Below the pieces are notes generated by a model. That model did no database searches. It was not told where the DNA came from and worked only from the letters and a program-made list of their open reading frames with translations. Below are positions 8,502 through 17,222 of a stretch of 64,000 nucleotides of DNA, one piece after another (the first letter of the stretch is position 1; each line of letters opens with the position of its first letter). The DNA comes from JACMLD01 sp039916305 (GTDB lineage: Bacteria; Bacteroidota; Bacteroidia; Chitinophagales; Chitinophagaceae), in NCBI GenBank assembly GCA_039916305.1, contig JBDSLR010000032.1, forward strand, positions 1-64,000, written 5' to 3'. A program made the position numbers and the translations under genes.

Positions 8502-9416
8502 TTACCTTTTTAAAATCCTTTGCAATTGCCTGGCTGTTTTAAATCCGCAGCGCGAAGCAATATATTCAACCGTATATTCTGGATTGTTCAGCATGGTGTT
8601 GGCATATTCAATGCGCAAAAGGGTAAGATATTCCAGTATGGTGGAGCCGGTTTTTTCCTTGAATACCCGGCTGAGGTTTCGCGTACTCATACCCACCAGC
8701 GATGCAAGTGTATCAATATCATTTTCACGGGAAAGATTATCAATCAGGTAATCCTGCACTTCATGTACTTGCGGGTTAATATGGTTTCTGTAATCCAGGT
8801 AAATACTTTGCTGGTTGTGTTTGCCGCTGCGCCGGTGGTACACCACCAAACCTCTTGCAACCTTATGGGTAAACAGGGGGCCTTTTAAATCTTCCAGGAT
8901 GGCCAAAGCCAGGTCAATACCGGCACTGATACCTGCACTTGTGTAAACATTATTGCTCTTGATGTATAAAATATCAGCCACTACTCTGGCCTGTGGGAAC
9001 TGGGTTTGCAGGGCCTTTACCCGCCGCCAGTGCGTTGTACATTCAGTATCTTTCAGCAAGCCTGCGTGGCCCAGCGCAAAAGCCCCATTGCATATTGAGC
9101 ACACGGTGACTTTATTGTCTGAACACTGTTTCAACCAATTGAAAAACGCCCTTTCGGCGCCAAAATGAATACTCTCCACATAGTCCATATCCATGCCGGG
9201 AACAAAAACAAAATCACCTTCCTTTAAATTTGCCAGTTTAAAATCCGCCACATTTCCAAAACCCAACCCGGCTGTACTTACGGGTGCGTCATCATATTTA
9301 TAAAACTCAATAGAAATCTCAAAGCCATAGAATTTTGCTTCCGTAAAAACCTGCACGGGTCCGGCCAGGTCCAGTAATTCAACAGTGGGAGGGATGATAA
9401 AGGCGAACTTCTGCAT
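8502..9416 (-). CDS. GlxA-family regulator: DJ-1/PfpI domain plus AraC-type HTH
   Basis: The 304-residue protein has an N-terminal DJ-1/PfpI (class I amidotransferase-like) domain (about 1-175), including ELLDLAGPVQVF and the elbow CSICNGAFALGHAGLL with Cys109, followed by TTHW. The C-terminal part (about 215-304) holds two AraC helix-turn-helix motifs: IDTLASLVGMSTRNLSRVFK and VEYIASRCGFKTARQLQRIL. These are cytoplasmic transcription activators whose DJ-1-like half is thought to sense a ligand. The next genes upstream include a periplasmic DJ-1-like lipoprotein (12685-13866), so the two may respond to related compounds; that is a guess. The minus-strand sequence upstream has TACCTTTA, one base off the Bacteroidota -7 box. 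Confidence 0.93.
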   Translation of the reverse strand: MQKFAFIIPPTVELLDLAGPVQVFTEAKFYGFEISIEFYKYDDAPVSTAGLGFGNVADFKLANLKEGDFVFVPGMDMDYVESIHFGAERAFFNWLKQCSDNKVTVCSICNGAFALGHAGLLKDTECTTHWRRVKALQTQFPQARVVADILYIKSNNVYTSAGISAGIDLALAILEDLKGPLFTHKVARGLVVYHRRSGKHNQQSIYLDYRNHINPQVHEVQDYLIDNLSRENDIDTLASLVGMSTRNLSRVFKEKTGSTILEYLTLLRIEYANTMLNNPEYTVEYIASRCGFKTARQLQRILKR

Positions 9417-9555
9417 AGCTGTGGTTATTACATTGTTTAATTAAAGGTAAGAGAACTGTAGTGGCAGATACAGACAGGAAGATGTCAGTTACAGACAACC
9501 AGGCTCTGCTGCAGCCGCAGTTAAAATTTAAAGATGCTATATCGGCAATCAATGG

Positions 9556-11082
9556 TCAGTAAAATTTCTTTTCATCTTCAATTTCTTTTTTTAATCTTTC
9601 ATTCACGTCAATCTTGGCCTTGATGAAAACAAATATTGTTGTGCCATATTCCCTGGCAAAAGAATTTGTTAGTGACCCTGCCGCATAAGCAGTTTCAAAA
9701 AAAGGGCTTGTTTCTTTTAATTCATCGCCTTCGCTGTCCAGCGTTTTCACGCGTATCAGGTTATCAATCTTTTTATCCAGGTTAAACCAGTTAATATAAT
9801 CTGCATTGAAAGTTACAGCTGTAATATGCTTATTTTTTGAATAATAATTTATCGCACCTGCCTGGCCGTAATTATCACAGAGAATAAGTGTTTGTTGCTG
9901 AACGGGAAGCGCTGCATAAATCGCGTCAACCTTATATGCCAACTCTTTCCAACCAAGCATATCTGCAAAATCCTGTGGTAAGGGATGGTCTTTGCCATCT
10001 TCCCAACGTAGTAAGCCAAAATCTTTACGGGCTTTAGAATTATGGACAATATATTCCGGGGTTTCATTAGGGAATATTGTATTGTACATAGGAATGAAAG
10101 ACAAAACAGGAAGGGCTATTAGCAATGGCTTTACATATTTTTTCCAATCTGTGTTTAGAATATTTCCAAGATAGACAGACCCAAATGCAATATAAACCGG
10201 CCACAATCCTATGGCATAATAGCTTTTTGCCTGTAAGTAAATAAAGAGCAATAACGTAAAACATAATGACCAAAAGAAAATACCATATTTTTTAAATGGC
10301 GGATAAAACAGCAGCGCATAAAGGCCTGCGAAAATTACCGGCAATGACCCAATAAAGAAGAGCAACTGATCTTTTATAAAATCCCACCTGTTTACATTGA
10401 CTAACTGGGTTTTTGCCAGCAGTTTTAAATGATGAACAACAGGAAAATTATTATTGAATTGCCATAAAAGGTTTGGTAACACAAGCAACAAAGCCAATGA
10501 GATGGAAAAATAAAGATGTTTGCCTGGAAAAACAGATCGTTTTTTTAATAAAAGAGCGGGCAGAAGTCCGGCTAATAAAAAAACAATATTGTACTTATTT
10601 AAAAAACCGATAGCAAATACAAGCATTCCTGTATACAGCCATTTTGGGTTTTCTGTATTTATATATTTAATTAAAATAAAACAAAAGCTTGTCCAGCAAA
10701 GAACGTCTAACGAATTAGGCTGATATAATAAGTTTAATCTCAAAAGAGCAGAAAATAATACGCAGGCCGACCCTGTTATGAGTGCAAACAAATTTCCTTC
10801 TAACACCTCAATTGCTTTCCAGACTACTGCAATTGTTAATGCGCCAAATAAAGCAGGAAAAAATCTGATCCAAAATAAAGAATTGCCCAGCAGCAGGATA
10901 ATTGTTGAAATCCAGGAAGTAACAGGCGGCACCGATATATAGCCCCATGCTAAATGATGCGCCTGGTCAAGATGTAAAAATTCGTCCCTGTTCAGCTCAT
11001 ATCCCTGATCAACCAAAAAGTATTGCAACACAAACTTTGTAATTATAAAAACAGCCAGTATTATAGATCTAGATGAAGACAT
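9556..11082 (-). CDS. Glycosyltransferase family 39 (PMT/ArnT-like) integral membrane protein
   Basis: The 508-residue product has about ten membrane helices over the first 330 residues. The first extracytoplasmic loop carries DQGYELNRDEFLHLDQAHHL, with the acidic DE pair near residue 32 that is typical of ArnT/PMT-type GT-C enzymes. A soluble domain of about 170 residues follows. These enzymes use polyprenyl-phosphate sugars as donors and transfer the sugar to lipids or proteins on the periplasmic side. The acceptor is unknown. It starts 9 bases after the stop of the DUF6010 gene and likely ends the operon that begins at 14507. Confidence 0.88.
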   Translation of the reverse strand: MSSSRSIILAVFIITKFVLQYFLVDQGYELNRDEFLHLDQAHHLAWGYISVPPVTSWISTIILLLGNSLFWIRFFPALFGALTIAVVWKAIEVLEGNLFALITGSACVLFSALLRLNLLYQPNSLDVLCWTSFCFILIKYINTENPKWLYTGMLVFAIGFLNKYNIVFLLAGLLPALLLKKRSVFPGKHLYFSISLALLLVLPNLLWQFNNNFPVVHHLKLLAKTQLVNVNRWDFIKDQLLFFIGSLPVIFAGLYALLFYPPFKKYGIFFWSLCFTLLLFIYLQAKSYYAIGLWPVYIAFGSVYLGNILNTDWKKYVKPLLIALPVLSFIPMYNTIFPNETPEYIVHNSKARKDFGLLRWEDGKDHPLPQDFADMLGWKELAYKVDAIYAALPVQQQTLILCDNYGQAGAINYYSKNKHITAVTFNADYINWFNLDKKIDNLIRVKTLDSEGDELKETSPFFETAYAAGSLTNSFAREYGTTIFVFIKAKIDVNERLKKEIEDEKKFY

Positions 11083-11091
11083 CGAAATAAT

Positions 11092-11493
11092 TTATGCAAT
11101 GATTGAATGTAGCTGGAGCTTCCTGCTATAGAATACTAAATATATACCAATTGTAAAATCAAGCGATGAACAAAACCAGTCGTAGTGTGGTGGGACTAAT
11201 CCTGGTGTCGCCAGGAAATTGTACACAATGTCCCAGCACCCATGCAGGAAATAGCCTGCAGCCAATAAATGGTAATTTCTTTTAACGCCATAATATGCAA
11301 GCAGCACAAATGCGATGGCCTGCACAGCGGTTATAACAAGCGCTTTCCCGTCTGTCCAAACAAAGCCAACATACAGAAATCCAATTCCCGACAATACCAG
11401 TCCGTAAATCAGTTTTGCGTCACGAAGTCTTAAAATAACAATAAGTAATATGGTTAACAGACCTGATACTATCCCTATAATTAATGGAATCAT
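11092..11493 (-). CDS. DUF6010-like integral membrane protein
   Basis: Starting at the ATG at 11493 gives 133 residues and four membrane helices. An upstream TTG extension adds a basic stretch that would not fit a first helix and is not used. The C-terminal half has AAGYFLHGCWDIVYN and HYDWFCSSLDFTIGIYL, which I associate with the DUF6010 family of small membrane proteins. Function is unknown. The gene sits 48 bases downstream of the cyclase gene and 9 bases upstream of the glycosyltransferase gene, in one transcription unit. Confidence 0.75.
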   Translation of the reverse strand: MIPLIIGIVSGLLTILLIVILRLRDAKLIYGLVLSGIGFLYVGFVWTDGKALVITAVQAIAFVLLAYYGVKRNYHLLAAGYFLHGCWDIVYNFLATPGLVPPHYDWFCSSLDFTIGIYLVFYSRKLQLHSIIA

Positions 11494-11541
11494 AACCTTT
11501 GAATTTAAAATGAAGCGGTAAAAATTATATTTGATACGCAA

Positions 11542-12186
11542 TCAGTTTGGCTGGATATACTGTTGGTTTTCCTGGTACACGCCGAGGCATTGCGGAGAGC
11601 AAAAATACAGTTGTTCCTTGCCCGGATCCCGGAAGGCATTATTGGGGTCAAGGATCACCATTCGGCAAACCGGGTCAATATAGCTGGCTTTTATTTTGTC
11701 CACGTTTAATTCAAACAGCGCCTTTTCTGCACTGATGTTTTTTAAGAGATAGTTTCCTTTAGATTGAAATGCAGCAGCTGACTTGTCTGTAACGGCCTCA
11801 ACAAATTCAGCGGAGCAATAAAAGGTTCCGGCTATGGCTTTACTTGCAATCCTGGCCGCAACATTGATGGCAGTTCCAAAATAATTTCCTCCCCGTTTCA
11901 ACAGTTTTCCATAATGCAACCCACCATGTACCTGGAGAAAGTGTTCTTCACTGGCCGTTTCAGCCGCTAAACGCCGTGCAGTGGCCAGCAGCTGATCGGC
12001 GGCATCTGACACAAACAATAATTCATCCCCAGTTTGCTGATGCAGCCTGCAGTCGCCTGCCAGGCAATTTTCTGCAATAGCAATATACTTGTCAATCAGA
12101 TTGGCAGCTGACAAGGCCCCATGGGTTTCGGTCAGCGCACTGTATCCCGAGAGATCAGCCACCAGGATGGCTACATTTTTTTCCAT
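11542..12186 (-). CDS. Class III nucleotidyl cyclase domain fused to a C-terminal YHS-like metal domain
   Basis: The 214-residue protein is soluble. Residues 1-160 form a class III cyclase catalytic domain: ILVADLSGYSALT with metal-binding Asp11, TGDELLFV with Asp54, and GTAINVAARIASKA with the transition-state Asn108 and Arg112, all intact. Residues 170-205 form a short YHS/TRASH-like module, DPVCRMVI (Cys174) and YFCSPQCLGVYQ (Cys196, Cys200), a motif often linked to soft-metal binding. The product could make cyclic AMP or GMP in response to a metal or redox signal, though this is inference. It overlaps no neighbour; the DUF2147 gene ends 5 bases upstream. No cyclic-nucleotide receptor gene is seen in the window. 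Confidence 0.85.
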   Translation of the reverse strand: MEKNVAILVADLSGYSALTETHGALSAANLIDKYIAIAENCLAGDCRLHQQTGDELLFVSDAADQLLATARRLAAETASEEHFLQVHGGLHYGKLLKRGGNYFGTAINVAARIASKAIAGTFYCSAEFVEAVTDKSAAAFQSKGNYLLKNISAEKALFELNVDKIKASYIDPVCRMVILDPNNAFRDPGKEQLYFCSPQCLGVYQENQQYIQPN

Positions 12187-12191
12187 AATGA

Positions 12192-12620
12192 CTATTTAAT
12201 TCGTTCAAAATATGCTGTACGGCCAAACAATGAAATACCAACATACCCCCTGACTTTAAGCTTATTGCCTTCTATTGACAATTTGCATGCATATGTTTTC
12301 CCGGTTTGTGGGTCATAGATTTCTCCGCCACTGTAAATACCGTTATTCCATACAAACCTGGTTAACAATTCCAGGCCCAATACATTTCTGGCCTGCAAAG
12401 CTTTTTCAGGATTGTTGACATCCTTCCGGGGATTGGCCAACCACATAAATCTTCCAAAATACAGCTGGCCCCGCATATAGATTTCAATTTTCGCATCCTT
12501 GTCAGGGGACCAATAAAAACCAATTATCTGATCTGGTGAGTCGGTTGTTGCCGCACTAAAGCCCAGACAAAATATTGTCAATATCAGCACCAAGCTTGTT
12601 ACCTGTATTTGCTTCTTCAT
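12192..12620 (-). CDS. DUF2147-domain secreted protein
   Basis: The product has 142 residues with a signal peptide (1-23, ending FSAA). The mature part matches DUF2147: IIGFYWSPDKDAKIEIY, a GLELLTRFVWNNGIYSGGEIYDPQTGK segment in which Gly-Leu and the GGxIYDPxTGKTY motif are the hallmarks, then LKVRGYVGISLFGRT at the end. Known members are small periplasmic beta-barrel-like proteins with no settled function. It lies between the DJ-1-like lipoprotein and the cyclase in one operon. Confidence 0.88.
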   Translation of the reverse strand: MKKQIQVTSLVLILTIFCLGFSAATTDSPDQIIGFYWSPDKDAKIEIYMRGQLYFGRFMWLANPRKDVNNPEKALQARNVLGLELLTRFVWNNGIYSGGEIYDPQTGKTYACKLSIEGNKLKVRGYVGISLFGRTAYFERIK

Positions 12621-12684
12621 CTTTATATGTTTTAACTGGGGACAAATAGCAACCAGGTTATGACCCTGGGGGTGAGCAGGCGGA

Positions 12685-13866
12685 TTAGTTGTAATCCAAT
12701 GATATTTTTATAACGTCCTCAAATCGCTGGCCGTATTGCGCTGCTATTCGCTTCAGACAGACGTCAATCAGGTATTGCTTTTCCTGTGCATTGTACGATA
12801 TGATTACAGCCTTTTTAAAATAAGCTGTCTCTTTTGGAGACAAAGGGCCGGGTGCCAGCATGTGCATTTCATCGAACCCGGCGCTGCTCACGTCAGCTGT
12901 ACTCAGGAGCGTCAATCCATATTTTGTAACGATGGCCGGAGTGTTTAAATTGAATACGCTGAAGGAGGCGGGAAAGCTGCGGCCGTAGGTTTCAGTAATA
13001 CTGGCCAGGTTAAATTCATCAACACCATTGACTATCAAAAGCGCGACCTTCCTGTTTTTTCTAAAGAATATTTTCCGGGCAACGGTAAATTTATTACTGC
13101 CATTAATCGCAATGCTGTTATGCGATGTTTTAATTTCGGCAGATGGATAGCCAATACCAGTCAATACTTTTTGCATGATTGCCCTGCCAAATAAATCATT
13201 GATAACTGTCAGGCTACCTTCAACAGCATTGGAAACCCCGGCAGTACTGTACAAATGACCACTTTTTGTAACAGCTATGTTCTGTACCCAGTCAGGTTTA
13301 CTAAAATGTATTTTTAAGCCAGCATAATCTGAAGCATGGCAGGTCAGTGGAAGTCCGTCATACAAACCGGTAGCCGCTGCAGTTGCGGCGCCATCGCATA
13401 TTGCCAGCAGCCTGGTCTGACTGGAAAAATGCGTTTTTATCCAATTGATCACTACGGTATCCTGGTGCTCATCCCTTTTGGATAATGCGGGGACAACAAT
13501 TACATCTGCCTCTAATTTCATGGAGTCTGCTTGCGCAAAAGTGAGTTGGGGCCGTACAAATAAATCCCGTTTAATCAGAATGGGGGTATTGTTTTTAGCG
13601 ATAATATATACGTTGGCATTACCTGTTGCATTGAAAAGGGAGAAGGGTGCCAGCATATCAAACAAAACCGTTGTTGCAGCATCTGCAATGATGAATACGT
13701 TCTTCTTATTAATATCGTAAGCGGGCGTTGCCGATTGAAAATTACTATTGCCCTGCCAGGCTGCCGGCGGACTGCTCAGGTTGCGGATGGGCTTGCAGGC
13801 ATTAAAACATATTGTTGCCAGGAAAAGCATACCGGCCAATGAGCCTGATATTTTTATTATTTTCAT
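12685..13866 (-). CDS. Periplasmic lipoprotein with a DJ-1/PfpI-like domain and a second related half
   Basis: The 393-residue protein has a lipoprotein-type signal (CFNAC, lipidated Cys24). Residues 55-225 look like a DJ-1/PfpI fold: VFIIADAATTVLFDMLAPFS, DVIVVPAL, then the elbow LLAICDGAATAAATGLYDG with Cys157, then STAGVSNAVEGSLTVI. Residues 270-390 begin with KVALLIVNGVDEFNLASITE, which again resembles the first strand and helix of a DJ-1 domain but lacks a cysteine elbow. This suggests an internal duplication. Most family members are cytoplasmic, so export is noteworthy. It may sense the same signal as the GlxA-type regulator at 8502-9416. Confidence 0.75.
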   Translation of the reverse strand: MKIIKISGSLAGMLFLATICFNACKPIRNLSSPPAAWQGNSNFQSATPAYDINKKNVFIIADAATTVLFDMLAPFSLFNATGNANVYIIAKNNTPILIKRDLFVRPQLTFAQADSMKLEADVIVVPALSKRDEHQDTVVINWIKTHFSSQTRLLAICDGAATAAATGLYDGLPLTCHASDYAGLKIHFSKPDWVQNIAVTKSGHLYSTAGVSNAVEGSLTVINDLFGRAIMQKVLTGIGYPSAEIKTSHNSIAINGSNKFTVARKIFFRKNRKVALLIVNGVDEFNLASITETYGRSFPASFSVFNLNTPAIVTKYGLTLLSTADVSSAGFDEMHMLAPGPLSPKETAYFKKAVIISYNAQEKQYLIDVCLKRIAAQYGQRFEDVIKISLDYN

Positions 13867-13908
13867 GATTGTTATTTTAAATGTTGATGGAAAAGAAGGC
13901 TGCCGTTG

Positions 13909-14265
13909 TTAGTGTTGAATGCCGGTTGTGGTGAACTGCTTCTTAAAAGCAAAATGAAATATTTCTGTTCCCGCAAGGTGTACAGGGTATGCATTTACAA
14001 ACAACCATCCTTCCTTGCCCATATAATTCATGGCATCAATAATGGTATTGAACTTTTTTATTTTACCATCATAGTTTGTAAGCCTTGTATCCCGGAAGAA
14101 ACTTTTTTCTTCACCAAAGTCAATATCGATGGTCACTTTATTGCTAAGTATACGCTGCGTAGCAATCAGCTGGCAATACTGCTCAACTTTGCAAGTATCC
14201 GCCTGTGCACCTGCAGCCATGGCAAATAATAACACCATGTTTAGCAGTACTATTTTCTTTGTCAT
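13909..14265 (-). CDS. Hypothetical small secreted protein
   Basis: The product has 118 residues with a signal peptide (1-22, ending AGAQA). The mature domain has KVTIDIDFGEEKSFF, then IDAMNYMGKEGWLFVNAYPV. The N-MGxxGW(L/E) pattern occurs in many small Bacteroidota proteins of unknown role. Two cysteines (CKVEQYC) may form a disulfide. It starts 14 bases after the stop of the 75-residue gene and is probably cotranscribed with it. Confidence 0.75.
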   Translation of the reverse strand: MTKKIVLLNMVLLFAMAAGAQADTCKVEQYCQLIATQRILSNKVTIDIDFGEEKSFFRDTRLTNYDGKIKKFNTIIDAMNYMGKEGWLFVNAYPVHLAGTEIFHFAFKKQFTTTGIQH

Positions 14266-14279
14266 GATTTGTTTGGTTT

Positions 14280-14507
14280 TTACCAGGCTGTTTTGAATAG
14301 AAGGGTTACCAGTGATACGCTCAATGATTCACCGGGGAATTGACCCGTGACTTTACCAGGTAAAGTGACAGCGGTATTTTCTGTTGTAATGCCATGCGCC
14401 GAAGGCGTGTTTAATTGTTTTGGAACATGATTCATTTCAAGAATTACCAGCAACGGTAACATGGCAATCAGGCCAAAAACCTGTGCTGCAAATACTGTTT
14501 TTTTCAT
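14280..14507 (-). CDS. Hypothetical small membrane-anchored or secreted protein
   Basis: The product has 75 residues. Residues 5-25 form a hydrophobic helix (VFGLIAMLPLLVILEM), and the rest is polar with no recognised motif. It is the first gene of the minus-strand string that runs to 9556 and has a good promoter-like box 31 bases upstream of its start. No family is recognised, so the call rests on the start, promoter position and spacing. Confidence 0.5.
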   Translation of the reverse strand: MKKTVFAAQVFGLIAMLPLLVILEMNHVPKQLNTPSAHGITTENTAVTLPGKVTGQFPGESLSVSLVTLLFKTAW

Positions 14508-14538
14508 TTTATTTTATTTAGATGGTTAATGTATAATG

Positions 14539-14546
14539 CAAAGGTA
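14539..14546 (-). promoter_or_regulatory. Candidate Bacteroidota sigma promoter (-7 box TACCTTTG)
   Basis: Read on the minus strand the sequence is TACCTTTG, a full match to the TAnnTTTG -7 consensus, with TTC in place of TTG 19 bases upstream. It lies 31 bases ahead of the ATG at 14507 and should drive the operon of small envelope proteins, DJ-1-like lipoprotein, DUF2147 and cyclase. Confidence 0.55.
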
Positions 14547-14795
14547 TTTTTGCTTTCAGAGCGGGGAATGACAGCCTTGTGTCAGAAACGGACAACAATG
14601 GATAATGGAAAATTGTCTTTATAAATTAAAGGAATATCCAGCAGGGCAGCGTACTCCCGATACAGTAAAGCTGTATTTAACTTATATGCTGGCTGCACAT
14701 TTCACACAATCACCATGTACGCTATATACAAAGCCTACTGCAATGAAGTGGTTGTACAGCGAATGGAAAATTGAAAGCAAAGCGGTCCTGCAATC

Positions 14796-15605
14796 TTACC
14801 AGGCGTTAAATAAATTAATTTCCATCCGGATAAAGAAACCGTTTGGTGCGGTGCGCAATAAATTGCCGCTGACTTGTTTTTTATAACCAATATCAACCCT
14901 GCTAACGCTGTTAAAAATCAGTTGTACGGATGGCGCAACATCGGTGTAATATTTACCCGAACCGGTATTTACCTGCCCCAGCAGTTCCACCATCAGGTTT
15001 ACGTTTGTCTGATGGTAATCTTTGTATTGTACCGGCAGTATTAGTTTACCTGCAGAAAAACTATAGCTAATGGCCCGGCTGTTTTGAGTTCCATATATAT
15101 ACTTATTATTATTGCCATTATCGACTGCCTTGAGGTATGAAACGGTGGAAGACAGCGCGACCTTATGTAATAATTGGGTGGCCACTATGCCGGCTTCAAA
15201 ACCGGTGTTGTGGCCGTACAGGTTGATTTCTTCCTGGTGAATATCGCTGTTGTTGAAACTCAGCATCCCAAATGCCGCCATCCGGAAATGTTTTTGAACA
15301 GCGTCTTTACTCAGGAAACGGTATTTGGCATAAACGCCCGCACCTTCGGCTTTAAGCTGTTTGAACCGGTTGCTGAAAAATGCACTGCTGCTAATCATTA
15401 ATTTCTTTGATACACCCATCCTGATGCCCGGGATAAGGTGGTAATTTATTTTTGCGGAATTGATTTCATCCATGATAAAATTGTCAACCCTCACAGCAAT
15501 ACTCCGGTATGCCATATTGCTGGCGGGCTCTGTCATAGAAAACAATTCCTGTGCATGGCCGGGTAGCGAAACAAAAAATAGAACGATTAGAAACAGTTTA
15601 TACAT
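14796..15605 (-). CDS. Outer-membrane beta-barrel protein, hypothetical
   Basis: Starting at the ATG at 15605 gives 269 residues with a clean signal peptide (MYKLFLIVLFFVSLPGHAQ). The open frame continues upstream to 15749, but that overlaps the HMA gene and hides the signal. The mature protein is made of alternating strands such as INYHLIPGIRMGVSKKLMISS and VAPSVQLIFNSVSRVDIGYKKQ and ends with FFIRMEINLFNAW, as expected of an outer-membrane barrel with a C-terminal aromatic. The gene follows the heavy-metal-domain gene by 34 bases. The pair may handle metal at the envelope, which is inference. Confidence 0.8.
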   Translation of the reverse strand: MYKLFLIVLFFVSLPGHAQELFSMTEPASNMAYRSIAVRVDNFIMDEINSAKINYHLIPGIRMGVSKKLMISSSAFFSNRFKQLKAEGAGVYAKYRFLSKDAVQKHFRMAAFGMLSFNNSDIHQEEINLYGHNTGFEAGIVATQLLHKVALSSTVSYLKAVDNGNNNKYIYGTQNSRAISYSFSAGKLILPVQYKDYHQTNVNLMVELLGQVNTGSGKYYTDVAPSVQLIFNSVSRVDIGYKKQVSGNLLRTAPNGFFIRMEINLFNAW

Positions 15606-15639
15606 GGCGTTATTTTTAAGGAATTGATGCGGCTGGTAG

Positions 15640-16122
15640 TTACAGGCTAACATGGTAGGTTTGCGGAGCCGAAACCAACAGATTGGTGGTTTTAAATTCC
15701 TTTGCGGAGACAAATCCCTTATCCATGAACCTGACTTTCGTTTGGCCATTTAAAAGGTGCTCACCGGATGGCTGAAATAAAAGCGCCTGGTTTTGTATGA
15801 CGACAGGCTGGTTGTCGCTAACCCGCACATTGTCAAAATGGATGGTAGCAACAAATGCACAAACAGTAAAGCCAGCGCTTTCCACCTTCGTCTTTATTTT
15901 GCCAAAATCAATTGTACTGCCTTCCTTAAAAGTTATCCCGAACGTATACGTTTTAATGTCAGCATCAACTGACAAAACAAAGTCCAGTGTTTTCAATGAT
16001 TTGTAAATGGCGTTGCTGCACATACTGCAGGTTAATCCGCTGGCCTGTAAAGAAACTGTGCTGACCTGGGCTTCAGTTATCACTGAAACAATAAGGGCGA
16101 TAAATAATAATGTTTTTTTCAT
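15640..16122 (-). CDS. Secreted heavy-metal-associated (HMA) domain protein
   Basis: With the ATG at 16122 the product has 160 residues and a signal peptide (1-18, ending ITEAQ). Residues 22-88 form an HMA domain: VSLQASGLTCSMCSNAIYKSL, in which the Cys32-x-x-Cys35 pair binds Cu(I), Zn(II) or similar ions, and KIKTKVESAGFTV at its end. The remaining 70 residues are not recognised. Most HMA domains are cytoplasmic chaperones such as CopZ or ATPase tails, and here the domain is exported. It is cotranscribed with the outer-membrane protein gene. Confidence 0.85.
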   Translation of the reverse strand: MKKTLLFIALIVSVITEAQVSTVSLQASGLTCSMCSNAIYKSLKTLDFVLSVDADIKTYTFGITFKEGSTIDFGKIKTKVESAGFTVCAFVATIHFDNVRVSDNQPVVIQNQALLFQPSGEHLLNGQTKVRFMDKGFVSAKEFKTTNLLVSAPQTYHVSL

Positions 16123-16528
16123 AGCACAAAGTTGATACAGGCAACAGTGGCACACCGGACAGGCTGATGTCAAAAACGGCCAAAAAAGTAAAAAGCGTTT
16201 TACGTATTGAATAGTCATGCCATTCCAGGCATCCGTACAATTTTGGAATGCCTTTTATCATTCACCATCAAATCAGCCAGTATAGTATCAGTGGGCATAA
16301 TTGCCGGTTCTGCTGCCGTTTTTTCTGTTATGGCTAATGCGTTGAAGGTTATTGGTATTTAAGGGGAGTTAAGAACAGTACTTTGCCTGTTACAATAAAC
16401 CTGCGAATTGAACCGGCCAGCCACCCAATATCTTTAATTCCAAAAACCAACAGGCAGTATTCCAAAATAATTACTACTTTAGAATTGATTTTCAGTTTTA
16501 CTTAGTATTATTTATCATACTAGCTGCT
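16123..16528. other. Divergent promoter region between HMA gene and ECF sigma gene
   Basis: These 406 bases separate genes that point away from each other. No gene, RNA or perfect TAnnTTTG box is visible. The sequence GTACTTTG near 16377 and an AT-rich run at 16470-16520 are the nearest promoter-like parts. Confidence 0.4.
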
Positions 16529-17170
16529 ATGTCCTACAACGATTGCCAACTCTACACAGATGTAAAAATCTGGGATCTTTTCCTTTCAGGCGATTCATTT
16601 GCTTTTGAACAGCTGATGAAAAGACATTACCAGTTATTATACAATTATGGGTCGCGTTTTACCAAAGATCATGAATTGGTTAAAGACCATATCCAGGAGT
16701 TGTTTCTCGTCCTTTGGAAAAACCGGGCAGGCATTCATGGAACCGCTGCCGTAAAACACTACCTCCTTAAAGCACTTCGCAGAAGGCTATTCCGCGGGCT
16801 GGTGAAATCAAAAAACTTTTCCTCCCTTGATGAAAATTATTTTGACGCTGGTTTTAATATGGTGCTGCCTGTGGAAGCCAACCTGGTGCTGCAGGAAAAA
16901 CTTACCGAACTGTCCTTTAAAGTCCGGTCTGTGCTGGAGAAACTTTCCAACCGCCAGCAGGAGATTATTTACCTGCGCTTCTATATGGATGCAGGAATAG
17001 ACCAGATTGCTGAAATCATGGATATCAGCCACCAGTCTGTATATAACCTGTTGCATGAGGCGCTGAAGCGCTTCAAAAGTCTTTCCGATGCCGACTATTT
17101 TACTGTTTCATTTTGCTTTGCTTTTCTTCCGGGTTTGGCGCTGCTGGAAGAAATTTTAAAAAACATGTAA
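16529..17170 (+). CDS. ECF (sigma-70 family) RNA polymerase sigma factor
   Basis: The 213-residue product has region 2 (about 22-95), with AFEQLMKRHYQLLYNYGSRF and DHIQELFLVLWKNR, and region 4 (about 135-190), with LSNRQQEIIYLRFYMDAG, then IAEIMDISHQSVYNLLHEAL as the helix-turn-helix. Family members of this type control TonB-dependent receptor genes. The FecR gene starts 52 bases downstream and an STN-containing SusC gene follows, so this is the sigma/anti-sigma/receptor cascade that senses the cognate glycan or ligand at the outer membrane. The last 25 residues are unusually hydrophobic (FTVSFCFAFLPGLALL). Confidence 0.95.
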   Translation: MSYNDCQLYTDVKIWDLFLSGDSFAFEQLMKRHYQLLYNYGSRFTKDHELVKDHIQELFLVLWKNRAGIHGTAAVKHYLLKALRRRLFRGLVKSKNFSSLDENYFDAGFNMVLPVEANLVLQEKLTELSFKVRSVLEKLSNRQQEIIYLRFYMDAGIDQIAEIMDISHQSVYNLLHEALKRFKSLSDADYFTVSFCFAFLPGLALLEEILKNM

Positions 17171-17222
17171 AAAACACAGTAGAAGTTAGCTGGTCCTGCC
17201 TTATTAGTTGTAAAGGACCCGT

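Noticed and set aside
14605..14886. 93-codon plus-strand frame
   Set aside because: Its end overlaps the outer-membrane protein gene on the other strand, and there is no recognisable domain.
15606..15749. N-terminal extension of the outer-membrane protein frame
   Set aside because: It overlaps the HMA gene and would bury the signal peptide that starts at 15605.
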